Assembly (NCBI GenBank): GCA_000026125.1
Contig: CU207211.1
Location: forward strand, 1 to 64,000
Direction of reading: 5' to 3'
Source of the DNA: Herminiimonas arsenicoxydans
GTDB lineage: Bacteria; Pseudomonadota; Gammaproteobacteria; Burkholderiales; Burkholderiaceae_D
DNA length: 64,000 nucleotides
The notes beneath the pieces are model-generated. The model did no database searches, was not told the origin of the DNA, and saw nothing but the letters and a program-made list of their open reading frames with translations. Below, piece after piece: positions 55,752-64,000 of this stretch; the first letter of the stretch is position 1, and each line of letters opens with the position of its first letter. A program made the position numbers and the translations under genes.

Positions 55752-58043
55752 TTAATCAAGATCAAACTTCAACTCCGCCAGCACGGTGCGCTGCGGATAC
55801 GGGTGGAAGTTCCAGTATTTCTTGTTGTTGAGATTGTCGATGCCGAGTGATGCTGTCCATTGCTTGGCGATCCGATAGCGCACGCGTACATCGGTGACAA
55901 AAAAGCTGCTGACACCGGTATAGGCAAAGCCGTTGACGTCGCTGTTATCGAGCTGTCCGTATTGGCGACCGCTATAGCGGGCACCGAAGGTGTAAGTCCA
56001 GCGATCATCAGGACGATAACTTGCAAGCGCACTTGCACGCCACTTCGGCACACGCGGCTGCCATTTGCCGACGCTTGCGGGATTGTTGTCATTCCTGACG
56101 GTTTTGGAATCGGCAAAGGTCACGCTGCCTGACAGATCCAGCCCGCGTATCGCGATATCGTTTGCCTGATAGGCGACTTCCAGGCCGGTGGTGCGCATGT
56201 GATCGACGTTTTGAATATTGGTAACGTTGGTCGCGACATTGAGCTGGGAATATAGTGCGTCCTTCGTATCCTCATGAAAGATGGTGGCGCGCAACAATCC
56301 ATTGCCCAGATCTCGCTCAGCAGTCAGTTCGCTGGTCCATGATTTCTCTGGTTTTAGATTTGGATCGTTTTTAGATAGTATGTTTGTAGTGGGGTCCAAC
56401 GAGCCTTGATAGAGTTCGGAAACAGTGGGAAAGCGTATCGCTCTGCCTAGAGACGCTTTCAATGCCCACTGCGGGGTGGCTTGATAAGCAATCGCAGCTT
56501 TTGGTGAAAAATAATTTTCGTTTCTATCGTTGAAGGCGACTGTTGTATTGCTGTTTGACAGAGAACCGTTGCTTGCTTGCCATTGTTCAAGTCGTCCCCC
56601 CAGCGTCGTCTTCCAGTTTTTTGCGATGCGCCATGTATCTTGCGCATACAGACTTTGCAAATTCGTGTCGCCATTAAAAGACGATGAGCGAGTGCCGGCA
56701 TTTGCAGCGATCCAATCACTGGTATTGAAAGTCGACGTGCGCAATTGATAGGCATCGCGTTGATACCCGAAGTCGACGATATGCGCACCCTCGGTGCCGT
56801 CAGGCCGCCATGTACCTTTCAATGCAAACGTATTCCATCCAGTGCCGCTCATATCTGTCAGCGTTCCTGTGCCGCCAACTGCCGCATTTGGATAGGCAGT
56901 ACCGGATGCTCTGACTAGATCTTTCTGATAATCGTACAGACTGGCTGCAACTTCCCAATCCCATGTGCCGCGCGTATTGCTCTTCAGCGATAAAGCTTGC
57001 ATCACATGTCGCTGATCAGAGCGGGTGGCGGAGAAATCGGTCGGTTTCAGGTTGTATGTACTGCCGTCTATGCTCACGTTGCCGCTGTAGACGGGATTAC
57101 CTGCAGCATCGCGCAAATAGGTTTCCGGCATTCTGTCAGTGTTGTTTTGCCACCAGCCGAGTAGGTAGCTTGCGCGCAGCGTCGGCGAAAAATCGTAAGC
57201 CAGCTTGATCTTGCCCTGATCTTGTGTCGTCGCAGTCTGGCCGGTGGTGCCGAGAATCTGCGTTGGATTATTCTTCGTATCCTTGCCGGTCACCGCGCCG
57301 GTAACTGGGGTGGGCGCGCCAACTGGGCAAGAACTACCACAAGGTGTTTTGCTGACGATCACAATCGGTTGACCGTCGCTATCGAGATGGCTGGCGTTGA
57401 TCCACCATGACCATGCGCCGTTGCGATCGCCCAGTGATACGCTTTCCTGATGACCAGAAAAAGTCGAATGCGTGCCATACAGATCGTAGTTCTGCGTAAA
57501 GCCGCTAACCTTGGCATGCCCTTCAAACTTGTCCGGCATGCGTGTCACATAATCGACCACTGCCCCAGCCGAGTTGCCTGGATATGCGGCGGAGAACGGG
57601 CCGTACAGTACATCGACGCGGTCGATTTCTTCCGGAGTCACCATGCCCCAGCGTGGTGTAAAACTGGCGCCGTTGCCCAGCAGATTGGATAGCAAAATTC
57701 CATCCGCATAGACCATCGAGCGGGCGCTATTGCCAGTGCCGGATGCTCGGCTTGCCAGTACGGCGTGATCGTAGTCGCCGATGTAGCGCTTGCGTACCAG
57801 CAGGCTGGGGAAATATTTCAGCGCATCTTCAGCATCGGTCGCGTTGATGGTCTCTGCTATCTGTTTGCCGGTAATGCTTTCAATGGTGGTCGGGATCTGT
57901 GTCGGCAGCGAAGTCGGCTGGCCGCTGGTTACGGTAATCGTGCCTAGTGTCTTGACGACAGTGTCAGTTGCCTCCTGCGCGTATGCACAGGTCGAGAAAG
58001 CTGCGAGTACTGCAGCGTAAATCGGATTGAATCGATGCTTCAT
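55752..58043 (-). CDS. TonB-dependent receptor in a probable copper locus
   Basis: A 763-residue outer-membrane receptor. A signal peptide ends at STCAYAQ. TonB-box-like VKTLGTITVTSG and plug features (VYADGILLSN, VDVLYGPFSAAYPGNSAGAV) precede a large barrel that ends VLAELKFDLD. A CGSSC pair in an outer loop (about residue 240) could bind metal. The neighbours (PCu(A)C chaperone, DUF2946 protein, PepSY protein) suggest copper uptake, like OprC/NosA, but the sequence alone cannot fix the substrate. Confidence 0.88.
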   Translation of the reverse strand: MKHRFNPIYAAVLAAFSTCAYAQEATDTVVKTLGTITVTSGQPTSLPTQIPTTIESITGKQIAETINATDAEDALKYFPSLLVRKRYIGDYDHAVLASRASGTGNSARSMVYADGILLSNLLGNGASFTPRWGMVTPEEIDRVDVLYGPFSAAYPGNSAGAVVDYVTRMPDKFEGHAKVSGFTQNYDLYGTHSTFSGHQESVSLGDRNGAWSWWINASHLDSDGQPIVIVSKTPCGSSCPVGAPTPVTGAVTGKDTKNNPTQILGTTGQTATTQDQGKIKLAYDFSPTLRASYLLGWWQNNTDRMPETYLRDAAGNPVYSGNVSIDGSTYNLKPTDFSATRSDQRHVMQALSLKSNTRGTWDWEVAASLYDYQKDLVRASGTAYPNAAVGGTGTLTDMSGTGWNTFALKGTWRPDGTEGAHIVDFGYQRDAYQLRTSTFNTSDWIAANAGTRSSSFNGDTNLQSLYAQDTWRIAKNWKTTLGGRLEQWQASNGSLSNSNTTVAFNDRNENYFSPKAAIAYQATPQWALKASLGRAIRFPTVSELYQGSLDPTTNILSKNDPNLKPEKSWTSELTAERDLGNGLLRATIFHEDTKDALYSQLNVATNVTNIQNVDHMRTTGLEVAYQANDIAIRGLDLSGSVTFADSKTVRNDNNPASVGKWQPRVPKWRASALASYRPDDRWTYTFGARYSGRQYGQLDNSDVNGFAYTGVSSFFVTDVRVRYRIAKQWTASLGIDNLNNKKYWNFHPYPQRTVLAELKFDLD

Positions 58044-58114
58044 TCTTCGTTATCCTTGTTTTCTGCATAGGCAGCGAGCGCAGGCGTCGCTACCGGATCT
58101 TGATAGATGACTGT

Positions 58115-58576
58115 TTAATTTTGATGCGGTACGCCAGGTGGCGATTGGGTCGTAGAGTTCAGCGCACGGGCCGGCACCTTCAACTCAAGCGTCTCGCGCT
58201 TCTTGTTCCTGTCTTCAAACACCAGCGTCAGCGGCACGACATCGCCTTCCCTGATCGGATTCTTCAGGTCGAAAAACATGACGTGATAACTGCCTGGTTT
58301 CAATGTCACGGTTTTGCCGGCTGGCAGATCGAGGGCGGGAATCTGGCGCATGCGCATGATGTTGTCCTGCATGGCCATTTCATGGATTTCTGCACGCGCG
58401 AGCGGAGAGCTGACCGCGACCAGGCGTGCATCGGTTTTGCTGTTCAGTTGCATGAAGGCGCCAGTGGCTTTTTGCGCCGGCACCGTGGCGCGCACCCATG
58501 GATCGGTGACGGTGACTTGTGCGAATGACGCGAATGAGAATGCGCTTAACAGAGCGGTCAAAAATATTTTTTTCAT
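58115..58576 (-). CDS. Periplasmic copper chaperone PCu(A)C
   Basis: A 153-residue secreted chaperone that delivers Cu(I) to cytochrome oxidase. A signal peptide begins MKKIFLTALLSAFSF and ends near SFAQ. The metal set H-x-M ... M ... H-x-M is seen as IHEMAMQDNIMRMR and later SYHVMFF, matching the family spacing. The C-terminal part has IREGDVVPLTLVFED. AGGAAA precedes the ATG at 58576, so the upstream extension is not used. The gene lies between the TonB receptor and a small membrane gene. Confidence 0.93.
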   Translation of the reverse strand: MKKIFLTALLSAFSFASFAQVTVTDPWVRATVPAQKATGAFMQLNSKTDARLVAVSSPLARAEIHEMAMQDNIMRMRQIPALDLPAGKTVTLKPGSYHVMFFDLKNPIREGDVVPLTLVFEDRNKKRETLELKVPARALNSTTQSPPGVPHQN

Positions 58577-58614
58577 GATGTTTTCCTTGATTAAGTGAAG
58601 TGCGATGTGCCGGA

Positions 58615-58839
58615 TCAGCGCGTGATGCCGAGGTCGGAGCGGCTGATGATGACGCATGACGGCGCGCAGCCGGGATGGCGCGTATCGGTCAGGGTCTGCA
58701 GCGGGATGAGCTGCATTTCAACCGCAGGAAAGGATGTTTTGGTTTGCAATGCGGCAGAACGATGCATGCTGTACGACAGCGCTGCAATCAGAATGGCGAT
58801 GACATTAAGGGCAATGACAAACTTGCGTCGGGTAGACAT
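58615..58839 (-). CDS. Small single-span membrane protein
   Basis: A 74-residue protein with one N-terminal membrane helix (FVIALNVIAILIAALSY) and a short periplasmic tail with a CAPSC pair. The tail could bind or move a metal, but no family is recognised. It is co-directional in the metal locus, between the DUF2946 gene and the PCu(A)C gene. A purine-rich GGAGCTTGCC precedes the ATG. Confidence 0.6.
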   Translation of the reverse strand: MSTRRKFVIALNVIAILIAALSYSMHRSAALQTKTSFPAVEMQLIPLQTLTDTRHPGCAPSCVIISRSDLGITR

Positions 58840-58923
58840 GGCAAGCTCCTGTTTCGAGATGAAGGCACGCCGACAGACGAGCGCCTGCTACCAGCAAGCG
58901 TGACTATCGGTACTCGGCAACGA

Positions 58924-59322
58924 TCAGGAAAAAGCGGGGGGAGCGCGCGGTTGCGCCACGGCCCATGCAAACAGCGGGCGCGACGACTGGTAGAACAGGG
59001 AAGGGAGAACGTGGTCGCCACTGACGACCGGCATGACAAAATCAGCTGCTGGCGGCAGGCCGATGGTGCCGGCGTGGCTCAGGCAAAACGGGCAGTGTTC
59101 GAAATGCACGGCCTGCTCATTGGTAGCAGGTGCTTTTTGGGTTTGTTCGGCATCGACCATCACCATCTTGCTGCCGGCGACGGTACAAATTTCCATCCAT
59201 GCGTTCGGTGCGCCTTGGGCGGCAGCAACGGCATGAGAAATGGAAGGCGCAAGCGATGCCATCAGAATCGCAAAACATGCGATCCAGGCGGCAAACCGAT
59301 GCTTGGCTTTTGTCATTCTCAT
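58924..59322 (-). CDS. DUF2946 family protein
   Basis: A 132-residue exported or anchored protein with a hydrophobic N-terminus (FAAWIACFAILMASLAPSI). The CPFC motif in VHFEHCPFCLSHAG and the surrounding His residues are typical of DUF2946, found near copper-related TonB receptors. The C-terminus is Pro-rich. It is the first gene of the locus. Metal handling is inferred from the neighbours. Confidence 0.85.
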   Translation of the reverse strand: MRMTKAKHRFAAWIACFAILMASLAPSISHAVAAAQGAPNAWMEICTVAGSKMVMVDAEQTQKAPATNEQAVHFEHCPFCLSHAGTIGLPPAADFVMPVVSGDHVLPSLFYQSSRPLFAWAVAQPRAPPAFS

Positions 59323-59504
59323 TACGGAGCGTTACGGGATAAGATTTATTCGCTTGCGGAAGCCGTGCTGTGCACGGCACTGAGCCATCGTTTCTCAACA
59401 TATTATAGTCGGGCTGCGCGCGAATGGGTAGCATGGGCGGCAACACAGGCTGTCCCGGCATTCTGCAGCGCAATATACTTACACTTGATCGGTAATCCGG
59501 CCCT

Positions 59505-60158
59505 ATGAATAGAAACCCTTCCGTCATGAAACAAGAAAACGGCCTGCTGCTTGCCGCAGCCTTGATAGTCATTGCGCTTGCAGTGTCCGCGATCCACCCT
59601 TTCGACAGACTGACATGGCTGATGGAAGTGATGCCGGTACTGATTGCACTGCCGCTGCTTGCCTATACTTACCGGCGCTTTCCGCTGACGAATCTGTTGT
59701 ACTGCCTGATTTTTATTCACGCACTGATCCTCATAGGCGGCGGTACCTATACGTATGCGCGCGTGCCGGTCGGTAACTGGGTACAGGATCTGTTATCGCT
59801 GGCGCGCAACCCCTACGACAAGCTGGGTCACTTCTGGCAGGGATTGGTACCGGCGCTGGTGGCGAAGGAAATTCTGCTGCGCGGCAAATATGTATCCGGC
59901 CAGAAAATGCTGGCCTTCCTCTCCATCTGCGTTGCGATGGCGATCAGCGCCTGGTATGAATTGATCGAATGGTGGGCAGCGCTGATCATGGGCCAGGGCG
60001 CAGATGAGTTTCTTGGTACGCAAGGCGATCAATGGGATACCCAATCCGATATGTGGCTGGCATTTCTCGGCGCCACGGTGGCCATGGTGCTGCTGGCCGG
60101 CCTGCATAACCGGCAGCTCAGGCAATTCGAGGAGTCGCCCGGAACGGTTGAAAAATGA
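59505..60158 (+). CDS. DUF2238 (YjdF-like) membrane protein
   Basis: A 217-residue protein with about five to six membrane helices, with family segments YDKLGHFWQGLVPALVAKEI and AMAISAWYELIEWWAALIMG. The conserved His/Glu/Asp residues on one face may bind a ligand. No function is assigned to the family. An internal ATG at 59526 is an alternative start. Divergent from the copper locus. Confidence 0.88.
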   Translation: MNRNPSVMKQENGLLLAAALIVIALAVSAIHPFDRLTWLMEVMPVLIALPLLAYTYRRFPLTNLLYCLIFIHALILIGGGTYTYARVPVGNWVQDLLSLARNPYDKLGHFWQGLVPALVAKEILLRGKYVSGQKMLAFLSICVAMAISAWYELIEWWAALIMGQGADEFLGTQGDQWDTQSDMWLAFLGATVAMVLLAGLHNRQLRQFEESPGTVEK

Positions 60159-60218
60159 TGCTGTCGCATGAATGCGTGAAACCAGTCACGATGTCCGATT
60201 GCACAGGAGGCGTTCAAC

Positions 60219-60638
60219 ATGATTACGGAAAATACCCAGTCCCGCATTATTCCCTGCCTGCGTTACCGCGATGCACCGGCTGCGATTGCGTGGCTGTGCG
60301 ACACTTTCGGTTTTGAAAAGCAGGCGGTCTATGCCAACCCGGACGGCAGCATCGCGCATGCGCAACTGACATCAGGCAAGGGCATGATCATGATCGGCTC
60401 GGTCAGCCCGGAAAGCGAATGGGGCAAGCTGATCAGGCAGCCGGATGAAATCGGCGGCGTGGAAACGCAGAGCTCGTATCTGATTGTGGACGATGCAGAC
60501 GCTGTTTACGCACGCGCGAAGGCGGCGGGAGCGAAGATCGTGATCGAGATCAAATTCGAGGATTATGGCGGACGCGGCTTCAGTTGCCTCGATCTGGAAG
60601 GCAGGCTATGGAGCATCGGCACTTACGATCCCTGGTGA
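60219..60638 (+). CDS. VOC-superfamily glyoxalase-like protein
   Basis: A 139-residue two-module VOC protein (IIPCLRYRDAPAAIAWLCDT, then SSYLIVDDADAVYARAKAAG and GGRGFSCLDLEGRLWSIGTY). This pattern is that of small glyoxalase/bleomycin-resistance-type proteins whose substrates are unknown. AGGAGG lies about 9 bases before the ATG. Confidence 0.88.
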   Translation: MITENTQSRIIPCLRYRDAPAAIAWLCDTFGFEKQAVYANPDGSIAHAQLTSGKGMIMIGSVSPESEWGKLIRQPDEIGGVETQSSYLIVDDADAVYARAKAAGAKIVIEIKFEDYGGRGFSCLDLEGRLWSIGTYDPW

Positions 60639-60690
60639 TGCGTGCATGATATCTGCATGAATCCACCACGCTACACGACAGGAACAGACC

Positions 60691-61248
60691 ATGCACAAGC
60701 ACGACGCTGCAGCCAGAAAATTATTTGGCGTATCTTACGACGAGCTCGATGAGAGTGCGCGCAAGGTCATGCACCATATGGTCGGACGCACCCATATAGC
60801 GCGCGATACCGGCAAGGATTACGCTGCAAAGATCAGTCGCGGTCAGCGCGCCGCCGATGCGGTGGCGGCGTTTGGCGGCTCCTGGATTTTCATCGGCTTG
60901 TTTGCGGCCACGATGCTGGTATGGATAAGCCTGAATTCCCTGGTTTTGCTGCGCTATGACAAGGCCTTCGATCCCTACCCTTATATCTTGCTGAATCTGG
61001 TCTTGTCGATGCTGGCGGCGATACAGGCGCCCATCATCCTGATGTCGCAAAACCGGCAGGCTGAAAAAGACCGCCTGAACGCGCAGCACGATTATGAAGT
61101 GAACTTGAAAGCGGAACTGGAGATCATGCTTCTGCATGAAAAAATAGATATGCTGCGAGAAGGGCAATGGAGCACGCTGCTGGATCTGCAAAAGGAACAG
61201 CTGGCCATGCTGACCAGCCTGAACGAACAAAAAAACCAGCGCAATTGA
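60691..61248 (+). CDS. DUF1003 family membrane protein
   Basis: A 185-residue protein with two membrane helices (FIGLFAATMLVWISLNSL and YILLNLVLSMLAAIQAPIIL) and the family signature MSQNRQAEKDRLNAQHDYEV in the following helix. The C-terminal part is a long helix. The family is widespread with unknown function. The ATG at 60691 has ACAGG before it. Confidence 0.88.
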   Translation: MHKHDAAARKLFGVSYDELDESARKVMHHMVGRTHIARDTGKDYAAKISRGQRAADAVAAFGGSWIFIGLFAATMLVWISLNSLVLLRYDKAFDPYPYILLNLVLSMLAAIQAPIILMSQNRQAEKDRLNAQHDYEVNLKAELEIMLLHEKIDMLREGQWSTLLDLQKEQLAMLTSLNEQKNQRN

Positions 61249-61263
61249 GTCTTTTTTCCGGGC

Positions 61264-61731
61264 ATGAAAGGACAGTCATTGAACGAGCAGGCAGTGCAAC
61301 AATATTTGTACGATCACATTCCCTTATCCAGGGCGATGCAGGTGGAGGTGTCAAGCGTGCAGCCGGATGAAGTGATTCTGTCTGCGCCACTGGCGCCGAA
61401 TATCAATCATCAGAAAACCGTATTCGGCGGCAGTGCTTCCGCCGTGGCAATCCTTGCCGCATGGTCGCTGCTGCATGTACGGCTCGATGCTGCCGGCATC
61501 AAGAGCCAACTCGTCATCCAGAGCAACACCATGCAGTATGAATTGCCGATCAGCGGCACTTTTACGGCGCGCGCGACCATCGCCGAGCCGGCCGCCTGGC
61601 AACGCTTCGTGCGCACTTTCGAACGCAGGGGGCGAGCGCGTATTAGCGTCACCTCGGTGCTGGAATACGAGGGCCGGCAGGCGGGTTGCCTGCAAGGCGA
61701 GTTTGTTGCACTGGCGCCTGTAGCAAACTGA
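61264..61731 (+). CDS. Thioesterase-domain protein (YiiD C-terminal type)
   Basis: A 155-residue protein with a hotdog thioesterase fold. Family features: IPLSRAMQVEVSSV, LAPNINHQKTVFGGSASAVA (the conserved N-x-x-x-T-x-F-G-G-S region) and a C-terminal strand ending GCLQGEFVALAP. In E. coli the same domain is fused to an acetyltransferase; here it stands alone. It follows the DUF1003 gene by 15 bases. The acyl-CoA substrate is unknown. Confidence 0.85.
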   Translation: MKGQSLNEQAVQQYLYDHIPLSRAMQVEVSSVQPDEVILSAPLAPNINHQKTVFGGSASAVAILAAWSLLHVRLDAAGIKSQLVIQSNTMQYELPISGTFTARATIAEPAAWQRFVRTFERRGRARISVTSVLEYEGRQAGCLQGEFVALAPVAN

Positions 61732-61959
61732 TTCGACGTCTGATTTCATGCGTAACCATCGTGACCGGCAGATGGCCTGAGCAAGTGTGGGCGATGGCAT
61801 TTTTGCGCTATAGTTCTGCAAACGCAAAATGCAGTGCCGTGTAAACCACTCTGTGCCGCTGCTTGCGCCACTGGCGTTGTTGAGACGCTGCCACTTCAGT
61901 CAGACAGTGCGATAGCCTGCAATCCCTGATCCAATCATTTTTTATTCGATACTTTCATC

Positions 61960-62298
61960 ATGAGCGACGACAATTTCAAGGCCAAAGACATTTCCAGAAA
62001 ACCGCCGGCACCGCCGGATCCAAATCAGAAATTCTGGGATATGGCCGATACCTTTATCCAGCTTGCGAATGAGAATTCCAAAGGCGCGGCGGCCGGCCAG
62101 GTATGCGCGTCCATGATGTACGCGAGTGCCCGCTTCGGCGCGTTTGTCGCGTCCGGTGATGCGCCATCGGAAGCGACGTTCAAGGATCAGATAGATGGTG
62201 CGGTGGCGTATTTCCGTACCGAGTATGAAAAGATGCTGCGCGAAAATTTCCGCGATTATGCAGAAAATTTCCAAAGCTATCATCCGGAAAAGAAATAA
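61960..62298 (+). CDS. DUF3144 family protein
   Basis: A 112-residue helical soluble protein of the DUF3144 family (KFWDMADTFIQLANENSKGA, then VCASMMYASARFGAFVASG and AVAYFRTEYEKMLRENF). No function is assigned to the family. A terminator follows. Confidence 0.85.
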   Translation: MSDDNFKAKDISRKPPAPPDPNQKFWDMADTFIQLANENSKGAAAGQVCASMMYASARFGAFVASGDAPSEATFKDQIDGAVAYFRTEYEKMLRENFRDYAENFQSYHPEKK

Positions 62299-62328
62299 GC
62301 CTGAAGCTGTCATACGCGCGGAACGTAA

Positions 62329-62372
62329 AAAAAAGCCTCGATCTGCGATTGCCGCAGCATGGAGGCTTTTTT
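62329..62372. terminator. Bidirectional terminator
   Basis: An 11-bp outer stem (AAAAAAGCCTC/GAGGCTTTTTT) encloses an inner CTGCG/CGCAG hairpin. It lies between the convergent DUF3144 and ABM genes and can end both. Confidence 0.85.
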
Positions 62373-62400
62373 ACATCCGCCTGGAATGGCGGCTGGCGGT

Positions 62401-62703
62401 TCAGGCCGATTTGGACAGCGGATTGAAATGTTCAACAGTTGGCGGTGCGGCGAAGTATGGGCCGACAATTGCGCGCCATTCCTGGAATGCCGGCGACTCA
62501 CGGAAATCGACAGTGTGATTTTCCAGTGTTTCCCAGTAAATCTGGATCACGTAACGTTCAGGTGTTTCTATGCATTTGTTGATCACGTGCTGTTTGTAGC
62601 CTTTGGCCTTGGCGATGACTTGTTCCAGGCCGCGTTGCACGGCGGCGTCAAATTCGGTTTGCTTGCCCGGCTGGATACGGATGTCGACGAGTTCGAGAAT
62701 CAT
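62401..62703 (-). CDS. Antibiotic biosynthesis monooxygenase-like (ABM) protein
   Basis: A 100-residue dimeric ferredoxin-like-fold protein of the ABM family (MILELVDIRIQPGKQTEFDA, then RYVIQIYWETLENHTVDFRE). The ATG at 62703 has AGGAA before it; the longer frame upstream is not conserved. Its substrate is not predictable. Confidence 0.85.
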   Translation of the reverse strand: MILELVDIRIQPGKQTEFDAAVQRGLEQVIAKAKGYKQHVINKCIETPERYVIQIYWETLENHTVDFRESPAFQEWRAIVGPYFAAPPTVEHFNPLSKSA

Positions 62704-62867
62704 GTGGGGTTCCTGTAAAAGTTTTGGATGCGGAATTATTGCATTTTGTCCCGCATGCCGCATCTGCTGCCTGTGGCCTACTCCGTTTGCCGTTCGTGAA
62801 TCTTTGCGAGTCCTGCCGCAGTACAGCACCTGGTCGTGTTAAGTTGGCGTAACAACTGGAGAAGTTC

Positions 62868-63356
62868 ATGCAGAGAAATTTGAGCGCAATCATGCTGACG
62901 GCCATCGCACTTGCCTTGCCGGTGTTGCCCTTGCAGGCTGAAGAAATCGGTGAAGTCAGTACGGTCTTCCGTTTCCTGGGCAAGAACGACCGCATTGTGA
63001 TCGAAGCCTACGATGATCCGAAGGTGGCGGGTGTGTCATGTTACGTTTCGCGCGCGCGTACCGGCGGTATCAGCGGTACGGTCGGTCTGGCCGAAGACAC
63101 GGCGGATGCGTCGATAGCGTGCCGGCAGATAGGCGACACGCTGCGTTTCACCGGCAAGCTGCCACAGCAGGAAGAAGTGTTTTCCGAACGCCAATCGATC
63201 GTATTCAAACGTCTGCATGTCGTGCGCGTGGTCGATCCGTTGCGTAATACACTGGTGTACATGACCTATTCCGACAGGCTGATTGAAGGCAGCCCGAAAA
63301 ACGGCGTGACAGCGGTACCAGTGCCGCGCAGCAATCCGATTCCCCTGAAAAAATAA
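62868..63356 (+). CDS. creA: CreA family protein
   Basis: A 162-residue exported protein. A signal peptide ends at PLQAEE. The CreA family features are clear: FLGKNDRIVIEAYDDPKVAG, CYVSRARTGGISGTVGLAED, FSERQSIVFKRLHVVRVVD and the closing YMTYSDRLIEGSPKN. Its role is unknown in spite of wide conservation. It does not lie with the creBCD genes here. Confidence 0.92.
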   Translation: MQRNLSAIMLTAIALALPVLPLQAEEIGEVSTVFRFLGKNDRIVIEAYDDPKVAGVSCYVSRARTGGISGTVGLAEDTADASIACRQIGDTLRFTGKLPQQEEVFSERQSIVFKRLHVVRVVDPLRNTLVYMTYSDRLIEGSPKNGVTAVPVPRSNPIPLKK

Positions 63357-63381
63357 TCTGCTCACATTTACCCGGTTCATC

Positions 63382-64000
63382 ATGCTCGCTAACGCCAAAT
63401 TCAATGCCGTTGTCACCGCTTCCTATGTTTTGATGGGTGCAGCCCTGCTGCTCGTCATGCATCAGGGTTTGCTGGCTGCACTTTTCTCCGGTTTGCTGGT
63501 GTATTCGCTGGTGCAGTTGCTGGCGCCCAAGCTGGGCAAGAAGCTGGTGGGCCGACGTGCGCAGGTGGTGGCGGTGGCTTTGTTGAGTTGTCTCATTGTG
63601 GCGGCACTGACGGTAGGAATCTGGGGCGCCATCCGCTTTCTGCAAAGCGATGCCGGCAGAATTTCGGTGCTGCTGCAAAAAATGGCCGATATTCTGGAAG
63701 CTTCGCGCAGCCAGATTCCGGCGTGGATGGCCGCCTATATTCCGGTCGATGCCGATGCCTTGCGCGACATGCTTACCGGCTGGTTGCGTGCACATGCGCT
63801 GGAAGCGCGTTCCATGGGCAATGAAGCGGGCCGTATCCTGGCGCATATCCTGATCGGCATGATCATCGGTGCAATGGCTGCGCTGTACGACACCACTACT
63901 ACAAACAACTATAAACCGCTGGCTGCGGCGCTGCATGTGCGCGTCGTAGTCTTGCACGAGGCGTTTCGCAATATCGTGTTTGCACAAGTGCGTATTGCCG
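63382..64000 (+). CDS. AI-2E family transporter (5' part only)
   Basis: At least 206 residues, cut by the window end. Hydrophobic segments FNAVVTASYVLMGAALLLVM and VVAVALLSCLIVAALTVGIW are followed by a helical soluble loop (LLQKMADILEASRSQIPAWM) and another membrane helix (ILAHILIGMIIGAMAALYDT). This pattern fits the PerM/AI-2E exporter family. The start at 63382 is the first ATG after creA. Confidence 0.75.
   Translation, partial: MLANAKFNAVVTASYVLMGAALLLVMHQGLLAALFSGLLVYSLVQLLAPKLGKKLVGRRAQVVAVALLSCLIVAALTVGIWGAIRFLQSDAGRISVLLQKMADILEASRSQIPAWMAAYIPVDADALRDMLTGWLRAHALEARSMGNEAGRILAHILIGMIIGAMAALYDTTTTNNYKPLAAALHVRVVVLHEAFRNIVFAQVRIA

Overview
The window opens at a bacterial replication origin (dnaA, DnaA-box cluster, dnaN, gyrB). 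It continues through about 58 kb of moderately GC-rich chromosome. Gene order, protein sequences and the set of small lineage-type hypotheticals suggest a betaproteobacterium of the family Oxalobacteraceae (Herminiimonas / Janthinobacterium-like). This placement is inferred from recognition, not from a search.

Layout. 1-5.96 kb: dnaA, oriC, dnaN, gyrB. 6.0-9.9 kb: a co-directional minus-strand block. It holds an Mrr-type endonuclease, an HNH endonuclease and a complete retron: an NDT-like effector with a winged helix, an msr-msd RNA bounded by a perfect 11-bp a1/a2 repeat, and a reverse transcriptase. The retron part is clearly AT-rich against its surroundings and is probably acquired. 10-18 kb: housekeeping and accessory genes (His/Lys-rich periplasmic protein, old-yellow-enzyme reductase, chemoreceptor with Cache-like domains at both ends, pncB, OmpW). 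18-24 kb: an unusual pair, a TPR-secretin lipid-bilayer pore protein and a large exported protein with coiled coil, three short repeats and a jacalin-like C-terminus, followed by a PAS-winged-helix regulator. 24.4-30.7 kb: ahpC/ahpF peroxide defence, pirin, class II aldolase, tautomerase, arfB, a GreB-like factor and a small repeat protein.

30.9-33.2 kb: a TPP riboswitch in front of a TonB-dependent receptor, pointing to uptake of thiamine or a precursor. 33.7-41.3 kb: a TetR-NodT-MFP-RND efflux operon that ends in a PIG-L deacetylase, with a perfect palindromic operator in front of it. 41.3-46.7 kb: histidine kinase, acyltransferase and a quinol-type nitric oxide reductase. 46.9-50.7 kb: an OmpR-type response regulator and kinase followed by an EptA-type phosphoethanolamine transferase, a PmrAB-EptA-like polymyxin-resistance set. 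50.7-54.1 kb: small proteins, a PQQ sugar dehydrogenase and an orphan ParA.

54.4-59.3 kb: a metal locus, probably copper acquisition (DUF2946 protein, small membrane protein, PCu(A)C chaperone, TonB receptor, PepSY membrane protein). 59.5-64 kb: small conserved genes (DUF2238, VOC, DUF1003, thioesterase, DUF3144, ABM, CreA) and a truncated AI-2E-family permease that runs off the end.

The strongest special signal is the retron. Its a1 repeat overlaps the end of the effector gene, and its a2 repeat contains the ribosome-binding site of the RT gene. Folding of the ncRNA and translation of the RT should therefore compete.
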